Shown: positions 25,823 through 35,597, numbered from the stretch's first letter. The stretch: DNA of 64,000 bases from Acidobacteriota bacterium (GCA_017307505.1 JAFKEE010000046.1:45081-109080); one strand, 5' to 3'. Numbers and translations: made by a program. The notes: generated by a model from the sequence alone, not told the origin.

Positions 25823-28252
25823 TTAGAACAAACGCTCCTGCCGCTTGAGGGTTCCGAAGCTGCCAATGTTCGCAATCACGAACGCCACGCGGAACTGATT
25901 CTCATTTCGTGATCCGATGTTAAACCGTCTGAATTGACCGCTAAACGCGCAACAGCTCGTGTTGTACGTGAGCTGTGTGTTGGCGTACTGCATGGTGGCG
26001 GTCTTGTAGTCGTAGATGGCGAGGAAGCCGGCATTCCAACCGCGGCGATTCTCCTGGCCCAGGCCGATCATGCCTCGTAACTGATTCGAGGGCGGAGACA
26101 GCAGCTGGCCGGAGGGTGCATCCGCGCAGAACTGGTCCCGCTGGCCTGGATCGACTGTAACCAGGGGGACACAGGAAACCTTGTTATGTCCCAAGGACAC
26201 GAAGTAGTTGTCCACGCGGGCGTCCGCCGTGATGCTGCTGTTGGTGATCTTGCCACGCAGGGGGTCGTAGTCGTTGCGCCACTCGACGCTGAACCCTGGC
26301 CGCGGCTGGAGCCGCATGGCGGAAACGACGGGGGAGTAGTGGCGGAGCTGGTCGAGGAAGGCGTACGGAGTCAGGTCAGTGGACGTCAGGAAGACGTTGC
26401 GCTGGCCTGGAATGATGGCACCGCCAAAGTCGGGATTCAGATAGCGCTTCTGGCGGAGCTCCCAACTGAAGAAGTCCAGGATGTCGCCGGTTTTTGTCTT
26501 AGCCCACAACCGGTTAGCCAGAGAAACCTCAACCTCTGTCGTATTGGCCAGAAGGTCCATCTCGTCGAAGCGGATGATGCGGTTGAAGTCCTTCACACCT
26601 GAAACCGTGCGGAAGGAGGCTCGCGGCTCGATGGTGTGCTTGAGCTTGCTGCCGATCCACTTCGGAGCGTCGAAGACGCGTTCCAGGGTTGGCAGAATGA
26701 GATCCGCCGAAAACTCCCGCGTGAAGCGGTTGATGTCCTTGCCCGTCACCTCCTTGCCGCTCTGCTGCTCAGCCGCGGTGAGGAACGAGGCACCGTAGTA
26801 CGTCTCACGAATCGAGAACGAGGGGATCAGGTGGACATCTTTCCAATGCAGCGCCGTCATGATGCGCGGCTGGGCATCGAAGCGTTGAACGGACTGCCGG
26901 GTCTGGAAGAGCGGCTGGGTGCGGCGGACGAGTCCAGCACTGGTGTCCCAGGAGATCCATACCGGCAGCACCTTTTCATTGATCTGCTTATCGCGGCTGT
27001 CGAACTCCAGCTGTGGAAGTTTCTGCACCAGGATGGTGTCGCCGGGCTCCAGGCTCTGGAAATTCTGCTGGCGCGTGAAAACCAGGTTCAGGTGATAGGT
27101 CGACCAGTCCTTCTTGATAAAACCGACACTGTTTACTTCAGATACGACGGCTTCGTTAAAGCTTTCCGTGAATGCCTGACGGAATGTCAGGCTGCTCAGG
27201 TAATTGAAAACGCCGCGCGCGTAGAAACCACCGGGCAACTGCGCTTTGCCCGTCACGGAGATGATGTAGCCTCCCTGCTTCACTCGGGTGCCGTCTTCCT
27301 GAAGCAGTCCTCGATCATTCACACCATAAACGTATGCATTGAAGTCGGAATTCTCTGTCGGCTTACCCCGGAAGTCGACGGTGTTCGCCAAGCCGCGCTG
27401 TGTGAAGTACTGCGGCCGGTAAGTCAGATCGTAGCTGCGATTGATGGCCCAGAAGTAGCCCAACCCGAACATCAGGCCGCGGCGGTTGCTGTTGCCCACG
27501 TTGGGCGTGAGGAAGCCGCTGCGCCGCGCATTGCTCGATAGGTCCTTGTAGAAGACCGGAGCGTACAGTAAAGGAATGTGCTTCAGGCGCAGCCAGCTTT
27601 TATAGGCCAGGGCACGGTCGTTGGGAATGAGGTCGATGGTCGGGGCCTTCAGCGTCCACCAGGCGTTCGGCAGCTCGCAGTTGGTGATGAGCGCGTCGTG
27701 GAGGACGTAGCGATCCTTGAACTTCTCCGCCCAATCACCTTCAAACAAAAAGGGATTTCCTGTTGTAAGGATACCCGGGCGCTGGTCGATCTTGCCGTAG
27801 GCGGAACCGTGCACCTTGTAGAAGGTGCCGGAGCTTTCCTTGAAGCTGAAGTCGATGCGGTCGGCCCACAACTGCTCAGCGCTGATGAAGTTTGTGAAGT
27901 GGACGTGGCCCCGAGCCTCGGCGATGCCCAGATCCTCGTTGTAGTCGATCTCATCCGCTACGAGGAGATAGTCGACTGATTCCACTTCCGCGTTCTCACG
28001 CAGGTGGGTGACCTCGCCTTCCTTTTCCTGGCGGATGCCACGCATCACAACGATGCCAGGCGGCGGCGGATCCTTACGGGGTATCTTCGGAACTTCCACC
28101 TTTGCGCCGGGCGCCACCGGCGCGACTCCAGACCCTGGACCAAGGATAGGTGAGCGGTAGACTTGCCCCCAAGCCATGGTCGACAGAAGAGAGAAAGCCG
28201 CTCCCGCGAGCACCAAACTGGGGAGGGAAGGCATTTCCCTCAATGGACGCAT
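25823..28252 (-). CDS. lptD: LPS-assembly outer-membrane protein LptD
   Basis: An ~809-residue outer-membrane translocon that inserts lipopolysaccharide in the outer leaflet. After a signal peptide (SLPSLVLAGAAFSLLSTMAWG) comes an OstA/LptA-like beta-jellyroll (~50-190: VESVDYLLVADEIDYNEDLG, GIAEARGHVHFTNF), followed by a long beta-barrel (LptD family region, e.g. RSGFLTPNVGNSNRRGL) running to the terminal LF. ATG 28252 and ATG 28234 are both possible; GAGGGAA stands just before the second. No lptE or lptA neighbours. Its presence supports an LPS-bearing diderm host. Confidence 0.88.
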   Translation of the reverse strand: MRPLREMPSLPSLVLAGAAFSLLSTMAWGQVYRSPILGPGSGVAPVAPGAKVEVPKIPRKDPPPPGIVVMRGIRQEKEGEVTHLRENAEVESVDYLLVADEIDYNEDLGIAEARGHVHFTNFISAEQLWADRIDFSFKESSGTFYKVHGSAYGKIDQRPGILTTGNPFLFEGDWAEKFKDRYVLHDALITNCELPNAWWTLKAPTIDLIPNDRALAYKSWLRLKHIPLLYAPVFYKDLSSNARRSGFLTPNVGNSNRRGLMFGLGYFWAINRSYDLTYRPQYFTQRGLANTVDFRGKPTENSDFNAYVYGVNDRGLLQEDGTRVKQGGYIISVTGKAQLPGGFYARGVFNYLSSLTFRQAFTESFNEAVVSEVNSVGFIKKDWSTYHLNLVFTRQQNFQSLEPGDTILVQKLPQLEFDSRDKQINEKVLPVWISWDTSAGLVRRTQPLFQTRQSVQRFDAQPRIMTALHWKDVHLIPSFSIRETYYGASFLTAAEQQSGKEVTGKDINRFTREFSADLILPTLERVFDAPKWIGSKLKHTIEPRASFRTVSGVKDFNRIIRFDEMDLLANTTEVEVSLANRLWAKTKTGDILDFFSWELRQKRYLNPDFGGAIIPGQRNVFLTSTDLTPYAFLDQLRHYSPVVSAMRLQPRPGFSVEWRNDYDPLRGKITNSSITADARVDNYFVSLGHNKVSCVPLVTVDPGQRDQFCADAPSGQLLSPPSNQLRGMIGLGQENRRGWNAGFLAIYDYKTATMQYANTQLTYNTSCCAFSGQFRRFNIGSRNENQFRVAFVIANIGSFGTLKRQERLF

Positions 28253-28504
28253 AGGAATGAAGTTCCAGTACAACTTGATAATGAGTGTCGAAATATAGTG
28301 ACAAACTAAGGTACTTATGTTACTTAAGAAAAGACAGTACCGTCGGGCGCGTGCCTCGAACCGCCTGCGGCGCAAATACAAGAGGCTCAAGGCTCAACCC
28401 TAGCATGGCAAAATGGGGACCCGCAAGACGGGATCTCCGGGACGACTGGGGGCGCCAAAGGCCGACAACGAACCACCTGGCTACAGGTGGCGGAGGGCGT
28501 GCGT

Positions 28505-29368
28505 ATGCGTTGCAGATATTGCGGAGCCGAGAACCATTCCCATCAGATGCGTTGCGCGAAGTGCCAGCGGCGCATGGACGAGGGCAACGGGTACTATCCC
28601 ATTGTTGACGGAGCAGCCGCGCCGGAACTCGAGTACTATCCCGAGACCGCACCTCCAGACGCACCGCAGCGGCTCACCACTGTCCATTCCAATCCGTCGG
28701 TGGCCCGGACGGGCGGACGCCCGGTGCAGCCACCACTGTTTCCCTACCGGGAACCGCGCAAGGTTGTCGGGCTGGAAGATTATTCGGCCGGGCAGCCGGC
28801 CGCTCCGCGCCAGCGTTCCGGATCGACGCAGCGGACCGCGTCGAAGAAACACTCGGCGGGCCAGACCACATTCGATTTCGAGTCGCCGCTCCCGCCCAGC
28901 ACCCCGTTCAGCCGGGAGATGAACCGCCGCACCGATTATCCGGTGGCGCCGGTCTCGCTGCGGGCCATGGCCGTGTTGTTTGACGCGGGCCTCGTGTTCG
29001 GGATGATGGGTCTGTTCCTGTTGACCGTGCGCCTGACGCTGGGCATGATTCCCACGGGTACCGCATTCTACTTCTGCTACGCCTTCGCGAGCATCCTCAT
29101 CGCCGGCGTCTACAAACTGCTGTTCTGCATGTTCGGGCAGGTGACGCTGGGCCTGCAGGGCGCGCACCTGCAGGTTGTCAGCTTCGACGGCCACAGGCCC
29201 ACGGTGACGCAGCGCTTCGTGCGGATGTTTTCGGGCTGGATCAGCCTGGCCAGCGTCGGCATGGGCGTCCTGTGGTCGCTGTCCGACCGCGAATCGCTCA
29301 CCTGGCACGACCACATCTCGCAGACGTTCCTCACTCACTACGAGCCCGAGGAAGACGACGAAGAATAG
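28505..29368 (+). CDS. RDD-family membrane protein with N-terminal zinc ribbon
   Basis: A 287-residue protein. The N-terminus has CRYC and, twelve residues later, CAKC, forming a probable zinc ribbon. A long Pro/Arg-rich linker (~30-140) follows, then an RDD domain (~145-275) with the defining Arg and Asp in VSLRAMAVLFDAGLVFG, three or four hydrophobic helices and GLQGAHLQVVSFDG ... DRESLTWHDHISQT. RDD proteins are thought to be small transporters or accessory membrane proteins; no substrate is evident. GGAGGG lies about nine bases before ATG 28505. Confidence 0.82.
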   Translation: MRCRYCGAENHSHQMRCAKCQRRMDEGNGYYPIVDGAAAPELEYYPETAPPDAPQRLTTVHSNPSVARTGGRPVQPPLFPYREPRKVVGLEDYSAGQPAAPRQRSGSTQRTASKKHSAGQTTFDFESPLPPSTPFSREMNRRTDYPVAPVSLRAMAVLFDAGLVFGMMGLFLLTVRLTLGMIPTGTAFYFCYAFASILIAGVYKLLFCMFGQVTLGLQGAHLQVVSFDGHRPTVTQRFVRMFSGWISLASVGMGVLWSLSDRESLTWHDHISQTFLTHYEPEEDDEE

Positions 29369-29496
29369 ATCGTGCGAGATACCGGCCCGCCGGTTTCCAT
29401 CTCCTGACCTCTCAGGCCTGCGCCCAGATGCCCATTGCGCCGTGCGCAGGCCGCCCTCCCTGCCCCAGCCTCGCCCCTGTCGTCTACGCCTTTTAA

Positions 29497-29530
29497 TTGA
29501 CTAGTATCAGATCTTATTATCTGTTATAGT
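29497..29530 (+). promoter_or_regulatory. Hydrogenase operon promoter with FNR/CRP-like palindrome
   Basis: TTGACTAGTATCAG (29497-29510) matches the FNR consensus TTGAT-N4-ATCAA at 8 of 10 positions, one mismatch per half-site. TG-T-TATAGT (29522-29530) is an extended -10 element. The box centre is about 33 bases upstream of the predicted start point, so it overlaps the -35 region. A small hairpin CCGAAG-AC-CTTCGG follows, then GGAGGT six bases before the first gene. Anaerobic or cAMP-type control is inferred, not shown. Confidence 0.45.
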
Positions 29531-29558
29531 CTCCGCCGAAGACCTTCGGAGGTCATTC

Positions 29559-30710
29559 ATGCGGAGATCGTTCTACCGTCTGGATCGCTCCGGCCTCTCA
29601 CTGATACTGGATCAGCTCAAACATCGGGGGTATACGGTTCTTGGCCCCAAGGCATGCGGCAATGCCCTCCAGTGGAGACCTTTGGATTGTCTGGAGGACC
29701 TGCCCGGCGGCCTCTCTACCCTGCTCGCGCCGGCTCAATACAGGCTGCAAACAGGCTCGGAGACGTGCCTGTTTGGAAACCCTGGAGGGCTCGACAGCAT
29801 TAAAGCCATACTGCATCCGCCCAGGCAGACCATCACCACCATTCGCAAGGCGGGCGATCAGCTCGAGATCAGCCAGGAGACGCCACCGGCCGCGAAACTG
29901 GCCTTTGTGGGCATTCAGTCCTGCGACCTGGCGGCTGTGGCGGCGCTGGACCGGGTGTTGTTGCAGAACGGCGAGGCCGACGAAGTCTACAGCGCGAATC
30001 GGGCTAACGCGTTCTTCCTCTCGGTGCATTGCACGCAATCGGGGCCCACGTGCTTTTGCGCCTCCATGGGCACAGGCCCCCGGGCAAAGGCCGGGTTTGA
30101 TATTGCGCTGACCGAGCGTCTGGAAGGCGAACAGCCCGAGTACCTGGCGGAGGCGGGTTCCTCGCTGGGCGCCAAAGTCCTGGAAGAGGCCCATGCCCTG
30201 CCCGCCCCTCCGGAGTGGATGCGCCAGAGCACGGAGGCGACCCAGAAGGCAGCGGAGGCGCAGACCAGAAAGGTCAACCGCCAGGCCGCGCGCGCGGTGA
30301 TCGACAGTACGTTCGAGCACCCGCGCTGGGAGCAGACGGCCAAGCGGTGTCTTTCGTGCGGCAACTGTACCTCCGCCTGCCCGACGTGTTTCTGTGTGAA
30401 CTATGAGGAGCAGTCGTCACTGGATCTCGCCTCTGCTCAGCGCGTGCGCCTGTGGGACTCGTGCTTCACCTTGAGCTTTTCCTATATCCACGGAGGCAGC
30501 ATCCGGCTGACGCCGAAGTCGCGCTTCCGGCAATGGGTCAGCCACAAACTCGCCCGGTGGCAGGACCAGTTCGGGGTCACAGGCTGCGTGGGCTGCGGCC
30601 GCTGTATTGTGTGGTGCCCCGCGGCTATCGACATTACGGAGGAGTTCGCCGTCCTGGAGCAGGCCGCCGGTTCCGCCGTGACTGCAGGAGGATCCCCCCA
30701 TGGCCACTAG
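29559..30710 (+). CDS. hydB: Group 3b [NiFe] hydrogenase beta subunit, 4Fe-4S dicluster
   Basis: A 383-residue electron-transfer subunit. The N-terminal ~250 residues match the sulfhydrogenase/anaerobic sulfite-reductase A-type domain (LAFVGIQSCDLAAVAALDRVL, ANAFFLSVHCTQSGPTCFCASMG). The C-terminus has two 4Fe-4S motifs: CLSCGNCTSACPTCFC and CVGCGRCIVWCPAAID. In group 3b enzymes such as Pyrococcus sulfhydrogenase the beta and gamma subunits carry electrons between the NiFe site and NADP(H). The gene starts the operon behind a strong GGAGGT and overlaps the next gene by 11 bases. Confidence 0.9.
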   Translation: MRRSFYRLDRSGLSLILDQLKHRGYTVLGPKACGNALQWRPLDCLEDLPGGLSTLLAPAQYRLQTGSETCLFGNPGGLDSIKAILHPPRQTITTIRKAGDQLEISQETPPAAKLAFVGIQSCDLAAVAALDRVLLQNGEADEVYSANRANAFFLSVHCTQSGPTCFCASMGTGPRAKAGFDIALTERLEGEQPEYLAEAGSSLGAKVLEEAHALPAPPEWMRQSTEATQKAAEAQTRKVNRQAARAVIDSTFEHPRWEQTAKRCLSCGNCTSACPTCFCVNYEEQSSLDLASAQRVRLWDSCFTLSFSYIHGGSIRLTPKSRFRQWVSHKLARWQDQFGVTGCVGCGRCIVWCPAAIDITEEFAVLEQAAGSAVTAGGSPHGH

Positions 30711-31185
30711 CCAGATCATCGCCGCACTGGCTCATCACCCCTTTCTCGACGGGCTGCAGCCCAACCATCTGGACAAGCTCGCCATGCTCGCCTGCGAGAT
30801 CTCCTTCGAACCGGACCAGGTGATCTTCCGCGAAGGCGACCCCTCCAGCTTCTTCTACCTGATTCTCTCGGGCCGGGTGGCGATTGAGGTCGCCGCGCCA
30901 GGGCGTTTCCTCACCATCCAGACCATTGGAGGAGGCGAGGAGTTGGGCTGGTCGTCCCTGCTCGATCAGGTGAACAAGCAGTTTCGCGCACGCTGTGTCG
31001 AGCCGGTGTGTGCGCTGGCCTTCGACGGCCCGCGCCTGACCGCTGAGTTTGAAAACGACCACGAGTTCGGCTACATGCTGCTGAGAAAGGTGCTGGCCAC
31101 CGTGGCGGAGCGGCTGCGCGCCACTCGTCTGCAGATGCTGGACGTGTACGCGCGGAAATCCGGCAAAGGAGAATCCGGGCAATGA
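30700..31185 (+). CDS. Cyclic-nucleotide-binding-domain protein inside the hydrogenase operon
   Basis: A 161-residue protein that is essentially one cNMP-binding jellyroll (~15-130: LACEISFEPDQVIFREGDPS, FFYLILSGRVAIEV, GGGEELGWSSLL, FRARCVEPV) followed by a helix (LLRKVLATVAERLRATRLQML). There is no helix-turn-helix, so it is not a CRP-type transcription factor. It overlaps both neighbours (11 bases upstream, ATGA downstream), which implies fixed stoichiometry with the hydrogenase. A regulatory or structural role is inferred. Whether it binds cAMP, cGMP or nothing is unknown. Confidence 0.85.
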   Translation: MATSQIIAALAHHPFLDGLQPNHLDKLAMLACEISFEPDQVIFREGDPSSFFYLILSGRVAIEVAAPGRFLTIQTIGGGEELGWSSLLDQVNKQFRARCVEPVCALAFDGPRLTAEFENDHEFGYMLLRKVLATVAERLRATRLQMLDVYARKSGKGESGQ

Positions 31186-32042
31186 GCCTGCTGGCTGCTC
31201 CTCCGGCAACTGTGAAACGGCCCATCATGCAACCCGCGGTGGGACGGGTGCTGCAGGTGGTGAAGGAGACGCACGATACCTTCACCTTGAATATCGAACC
31301 ACCACCCGGCGATCCGGTCGCCCGTTTCCGCCCCGGGCAGTTCTCCATGCTGTATGTGCATGGAGTGGGGGAACTGCCGATCTCCATATCGGGCGATCCC
31401 GAATGCCACGACTACCTCACCTACACGATCCGCAGCGTCGGCCAGGTGACCTACCAACTGGTCACCCGGCAGCCCGGCGAATGCATCGGACTGCGCGGGC
31501 CCTTCGGAACCGCCTGGCCGCTGACTGAAGCGCGCGGCAAAAGCCTGCTGATCGTGGCCGGCGGCATCGGCCTGGCTCCGTTGCGGCCGGCGATCTACCA
31601 TGTGCTGCGGCATCGCGGAGACTACAACCGGCTGGTGGTGCTCTATGGCGGCCGCAGCCCGCGCGACCTGCTTTATCGTAAGGAGTTTGCCGCCTGGGGC
31701 ATGCTGCCGGACACGCAGACCCTGGCCACCGTCGACTATGGCGGCGTCTCCTGGCGCGGCCATGTGGGCGTCGTGACAGCCATGTTCCGCCATGTCCGCA
31801 TGCAGCCGGATGAGACCGTCGCCATGCTCTGCGGACCCGAGATCATGATGCGGTATGCCGGACGGGAACTCGAATCCCGAGGGATTCCCGCATCCCGCAT
31901 CTTCCTTTCGATGGAGCGCAACATGAAGTGCGCGGTCGGGTTCTGCGGCCATTGCCAGATGGGCCCCTACTTTGTCTGCAAGGACGGGCCGGTATTCCCC
32001 TTCACTCAGATCAAGCCTTATCTCGACCTCTATGAGCTCTAA
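31182..32042 (+). CDS. hydG: Group 3b [NiFe] hydrogenase gamma subunit, FAD/NAD(P)-binding
   Basis: A 286-residue flavoprotein of the ferredoxin-NADP reductase superfamily. It has an FAD-binding barrel (~15-105, [18 protein letters not shown]), an NAD(P) domain (~110-230, [42 protein letters not shown]) and a C-terminal [2Fe-2S] motif C-x4-C-x2-C-x7-C (CAVGFCGHC ... C). It is expected to exchange electrons with NADP(H) and pass them through the beta subunit. Its ATG overlaps the previous stop, and its end overlaps the delta subunit start. Confidence 0.92.
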   Translation: MSLLAAPPATVKRPIMQPAVGRVLQVVKETHDTFTLNIEPPPGDPVARFRPGQFSMLYVHGVGELPISISGDPECHDYLTYTIRSVGQVTYQLVTRQPGECIGLRGPFGTAWPLTEARGKSLLIVAGGIGLAPLRPAIYHVLRHRGDYNRLVVLYGGRSPRDLLYRKEFAAWGMLPDTQTLATVDYGGVSWRGHVGVVTAMFRHVRMQPDETVAMLCGPEIMMRYAGRELESRGIPASRIFLSMERNMKCAVGFCGHCQMGPYFVCKDGPVFPFTQIKPYLDLYEL

Positions 32043-32847
32043 GAGTCCTCACCCACGCATCGCCGTCTTCAAGTTTGCATCCTGCGACGGCTGCCAGTTG
32101 AGCCTTCTGGACCTGGAGGAGGAACTGCTCGACGTGGTGGGCGCGGTAGACCTGGTCTACTTCCCCGAGGCCTCGCGGCGCATGGCGAAGGGCCCATACG
32201 ACATCGCCCTGGTGGAAGGTTCCATCACGACGCACCACGACGCGGAGCAGATCCAGCACGTCCGGCGGCAGTCAAAGACGCTGATCAGCATTGGCGCCTG
32301 CGCCACCGCGGGCGGCATCCAGTCGCTGCGGAACTGGCAGGATGTCAGCGAGTATGTCCGCACGGTCTACGCCAAACCGGATTTCATCTCCACTTTAAAG
32401 ATGTCGACGCCTGTCGCCGAGCATGTGCCCGTCGATCTGGAACTGCGCGGGTGTCCCATCCAGAAGCATCAACTGCTGGAGGTCCTCAGTGCGACCCTGG
32501 CGGGGCGGAAACCCAACATTCCCACCGGATCGGTATGCCTGGAATGCAAGCGGCAGGGTACGGCCTGTGTGCTGGTGACGGCCGGCATGCCCTGTCTTGG
32601 CCCTGTCACCCAAGCCGGGTGCGGCGCCATCTGCCCGGCCTTCGACCGCCCGTGCTATGGCTGCTTCGGCCCCATGGAGAGCGCCAATGCGCCGGCCCTG
32701 GCGCAGCGCTTTCGAGTGCTGGGCCTGTCCCAGCCCGAAATCGAGCGCAGTTTCCGAACTTACAACGCCTGGGCGTGGCAGTTCCGGCGGGTGAGCGAAG
32801 GCTCCGCGGGCGCGCCGGCGGCCGGGCACGAAGGGAGACAGCCATGA
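32032..32847 (+). CDS. hydD: Group 3b [NiFe] hydrogenase delta (small) subunit
   Basis: A 271-residue small subunit carrying the Fe-S relay next to the NiFe site. The proximal-cluster region is present: [29 protein letters not shown] and [13 protein letters not shown]. The C-terminal Cys-rich stretch [15 protein letters not shown] ... [17 protein letters not shown] ... CYGCFGP holds the other clusters. There is no Tat signal, consistent with a cytoplasmic group 3 enzyme. ATG 32032 overlaps the gamma gene by 11 bases. Confidence 0.93.
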   Translation: MSSKSPHPRIAVFKFASCDGCQLSLLDLEEELLDVVGAVDLVYFPEASRRMAKGPYDIALVEGSITTHHDAEQIQHVRRQSKTLISIGACATAGGIQSLRNWQDVSEYVRTVYAKPDFISTLKMSTPVAEHVPVDLELRGCPIQKHQLLEVLSATLAGRKPNIPTGSVCLECKRQGTACVLVTAGMPCLGPVTQAGCGAICPAFDRPCYGCFGPMESANAPALAQRFRVLGLSQPEIERSFRTYNAWAWQFRRVSEGSAGAPAAGHEGRQP

Positions 32848-34163
32848 CGCCCGCGCAAACACCGGCCTCGAGGCAGGGCGTGAATAAGATCGAAGTGCCT
32901 GTGCTGGCGCGCGTGGAAGGCGAAGGGGCGCTGTTCGTCAAGACCAAGAACGGACGCATTGTCGACCTCAAACTGAAAATCCCTGAGCCGCCGCGACTGT
33001 TCGAGGGCTTTCTCACGGGCCGGCATTGCACAGAGGCGCCGGATATCACCTCCCGCATCTGCGGCATTTGTCCCATCGCCTATCAGATGAGTTCGATTCA
33101 TGCGCTGGAGAGGGGTCTCGGGTTGGAAGTGCCGCCGCAGATCCGCGCCTTGCGGCGCCTGTTCTATTGCGGCGAGTGGATTGAATCGCACGCCCTGCAC
33201 ATCTACATGCTGCATGCGCCCGATTTTCTCGGCTGTCAGGATGTCGTCGAACTGGCGGCTCTCAACCGGGACGCGGTCCTGCGCGCGCTGCGGCTAAAGA
33301 AGATCGGCAACCAGCTTGTAACTGTCCTGGGCGGACGCGAGATCCACCCTGTCAGCGCCTGTGTGGGCGGCTTTCACCGGACGCCGCACAAAAAGGAACT
33401 GACGGACCTGGTACCCGATCTCGAGTGGGCCCTCGAAGCGTCGCTGGAAACGGTGAAACTGACCGCCTCGCTGCCCTTCCCCGAGTTCGAGGCGGATTAC
33501 GAGTTCGTCGCGCTGCATCACCCCACCGAGTACGCGATGAACGAAGGGCGCATCGTGTCGAACAAGGGTCTGGACATCGAGGCGGATGACTTTGAGGAGC
33601 ATTCGCAGGAACAGCATCTGCGCCATTCCAACGCGCTGCACTCTGTGCTGAAGGCCCGCCGGTCCTACCTCTGCGGCCCCCTGGCGCGCTTCAACCTGAA
33701 CTTCGAGACGCTGCCGGAGGTGGCGGTGCTGGCGGCAACGCTGGCCAACTGTGTGCCGCCGGTGAACAATCCCTTCCGCGGCATCATCGTCCGCGCGGTG
33801 GAACTCGTCTTCGCCTGCCACGAAGCGCTCCGGTTGATTGCGGAGTATGAACCGCCCGCCCAGTCGAAGGTGCCCCTGCCGGTGCGCGCGGCCCGCTGCG
33901 CGGCAGCCACCGAAGCGCCGCGGGGTTTGCTGTATCACCGGTACGAGATCGAGGCGGGCGGCCTCATCCAGATCGCACGGATCGTCCCGCCCACCGCCCA
34001 GAATCTCCGGCGCATCGAGGACGATCTGTGGAGCTACGTGCCCGGGCTGCTCAGCCTCTCCAACGAGGAGATCGCCTGGCGGGCCGAGCAGGCCATCCGC
34101 AATTACGATCCCTGCATCAGTTGCGCGACCCATTTCCTGCGGCTGGACCTGCAGCGGCGGTAA
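32844..34163 (+). CDS. hydA: Group 3b [NiFe] hydrogenase alpha (large, catalytic) subunit
   Basis: A 439-residue catalytic subunit. The four NiFe ligands are Cys73 and Cys76 (RICGICP) and Cys424 and Cys427 (DPCISCATH). Nine residues (FLRLDLQRR) follow His430, the expected site of maturation endopeptidase cleavage, so the enzyme depends on a protease. MTPAQTP is the start, overlapping the delta stop as ATGA. VARVEGEG-type [11 protein letters not shown], and [11 protein letters not shown], are normal for group 3b. The four-subunit composition points to a bidirectional NADP(H)-linked hydrogenase. No hyp or endopeptidase genes are in the window. Confidence 0.94.
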   Translation: MTPAQTPASRQGVNKIEVPVLARVEGEGALFVKTKNGRIVDLKLKIPEPPRLFEGFLTGRHCTEAPDITSRICGICPIAYQMSSIHALERGLGLEVPPQIRALRRLFYCGEWIESHALHIYMLHAPDFLGCQDVVELAALNRDAVLRALRLKKIGNQLVTVLGGREIHPVSACVGGFHRTPHKKELTDLVPDLEWALEASLETVKLTASLPFPEFEADYEFVALHHPTEYAMNEGRIVSNKGLDIEADDFEEHSQEQHLRHSNALHSVLKARRSYLCGPLARFNLNFETLPEVAVLAATLANCVPPVNNPFRGIIVRAVELVFACHEALRLIAEYEPPAQSKVPLPVRAARCAAATEAPRGLLYHRYEIEAGGLIQIARIVPPTAQNLRRIEDDLWSYVPGLLSLSNEEIAWRAEQAIRNYDPCISCATHFLRLDLQRR

Positions 34164-34200
34164 CCGGCCTCTGACCAGCCCCGCCCTGTCATGACATGCT

Positions 34201-35478
34201 ATGAGCAGCATGTTCACGAGACGAGCCCTTTTCGGCGCCGCGCTGGCCGGACTGGTGAACGCAGCCCCTGCCCGCAAGGGAATCCTGCTGCGCTCCAGTT
34301 GGCAGACTGTCAACATCGGCGACATCACGCACACCCCCGGTGTCCTCAGGCTGCTGGACCGGTATCTGCCCGAAGCCACGTTCTACCTCTGGCCCAGTGC
34401 TATCGATCGCGGCGTGGAACCGATGCTGCGGCGCGCCTTTCCCAGACTGAAGATCGCGCAGGGCGGCATCGGAGACAACGGCGAGCCCGATACTCCAGAA
34501 CTGAAAGAGGCTTTTGCCGCTACGTCTCTCTTCCTGCATGGCTCCGCCGCCGGCGTCTCGGCCCAGGGCCACATGCGCGCCTGGCACGAGAAGACCCAGG
34601 GTCCTTACGGCTGTTTCGGGGTGACCGTCACTCTTTCCAGCGAAGCGGCCAGCACCGCCATGGATCCAAAGCTCAAGGCGCTGCTCGATGGCGCTGCTTT
34701 TGTCTTCACTCGCGAAACCAGGTCTCTCGAAAACCTGAAAGCCTCGAAGGTGTCGGCCCGGACGATAGGCTTCGCTCCCGACGGCACGTTCAGCTTTGAT
34801 CTGCGCGACGACGCGGCGGGTGACGCCTTCGCGAAAACCAACGGCCTGGAACCCGGCCACTTTGTCGCAGTGGTGCCCCGGTTGCGCCTGACACCCTATC
34901 ACCTGATCCGCAAGACCAACTACACGGAAGCCGAGATCCTGCGCCGCACCAGTATCAACGACCGCCACAAGGAAGAAGACCACGCGAAACTGCGCGAAGC
35001 CATCGTCGCCTATGTCCGCAAAACCGGGGGCAAGGCGCTCCTCTGCCCGGAAATGACCTACGAGATCGACATCCTCGATCCGCTGCTGTACGATCCTCTG
35101 CCGGCCGATGTGAAGCCGAACATCGTCCGCCGCAAGAGGTTCTGGCTGCCCGATGAAGCTGCTTCGATTTACCGGCACGCGGCCGCTGTCGTCAGCAGCG
35201 AGTGCCACTCTCCCATCATCGCCGCGGCCCAGGGCACGCCCTGCATGTACGTCCATCAGCCGGAAGACGGCATCAAAGGCCAGATGTGGAAGGACATCGG
35301 GCTGGGCGACTGGTATTTCGATGTCGAACAGAGCACCGGTGCGGCCATAGCCGAACAGCTTCTGGCCATCACCGGCCGGCCGGAAGAAGCCAGACAGAAA
35401 GTGAAGACCGCCGTGGAGTTCGCCCGCAACAAACAGAAGGCGGGCATGACGGTTGTCCGTCAAACGTGGTTGGGCTAA
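34201..35478 (+). CDS. Polysaccharide pyruvyl transferase family protein with export signal
   Basis: A 425-residue protein. An N-terminal twin-arginine-like stretch (FTRRALFGAALAGLVNAAPA) is followed by a pyruvyl-transferase fold: ILLRSSWQTVNIGDITHTPGVLR (cut in parts), LFLHGSAAGVSAQGHMRAWH, YGCFGVTVTL, ALLDGAAFVFTRETRSLENL and, late, VVSSECHSPIIAAAQGTPCMYVH. Such enzymes normally add pyruvate ketals to cell-surface glycans from the cytoplasm; an exported form is unusual. It begins 37 bases after the hydrogenase operon but probably has separate function. The true donor and acceptor are unknown. Confidence 0.75.
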   Translation: MSSMFTRRALFGAALAGLVNAAPARKGILLRSSWQTVNIGDITHTPGVLRLLDRYLPEATFYLWPSAIDRGVEPMLRRAFPRLKIAQGGIGDNGEPDTPELKEAFAATSLFLHGSAAGVSAQGHMRAWHEKTQGPYGCFGVTVTLSSEAASTAMDPKLKALLDGAAFVFTRETRSLENLKASKVSARTIGFAPDGTFSFDLRDDAAGDAFAKTNGLEPGHFVAVVPRLRLTPYHLIRKTNYTEAEILRRTSINDRHKEEDHAKLREAIVAYVRKTGGKALLCPEMTYEIDILDPLLYDPLPADVKPNIVRRKRFWLPDEAASIYRHAAAVVSSECHSPIIAAAQGTPCMYVHQPEDGIKGQMWKDIGLGDWYFDVEQSTGAAIAEQLLAITGRPEEARQKVKTAVEFARNKQKAGMTVVRQTWLG

Positions 35479-35491
35479 GTCCGGAGCTAGA

Positions 35492-35520
35492 CAGGGGCGT
35501 CCCGAATCCGGACACCCCTG
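35492..35520 (+). terminator. Hairpin after the pyruvyl-transferase-like gene
   Basis: CAGGGG-c-GTCC, loop, GGAC-a-CCCCTG makes ten pairs with one mismatch, starting 14 bases after the stop codon. No U-tract follows, so it may be a Rho-assisted or partial terminator. Confidence 0.4.
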
Positions 35521-35597
35521 CACAGAAAACCGGGGCTTAAGCCATTGATTCCACATCGGGCGGAGGATGGCCCTCGGGTTGATCTCTGTATCTAGCT

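Noticed and set aside
30700..31185. CRP/FNR transcription factor
   Set aside because: The cyclic-nucleotide domain is present but no helix-turn-helix follows, so it cannot be the regulator that binds the upstream palindrome.
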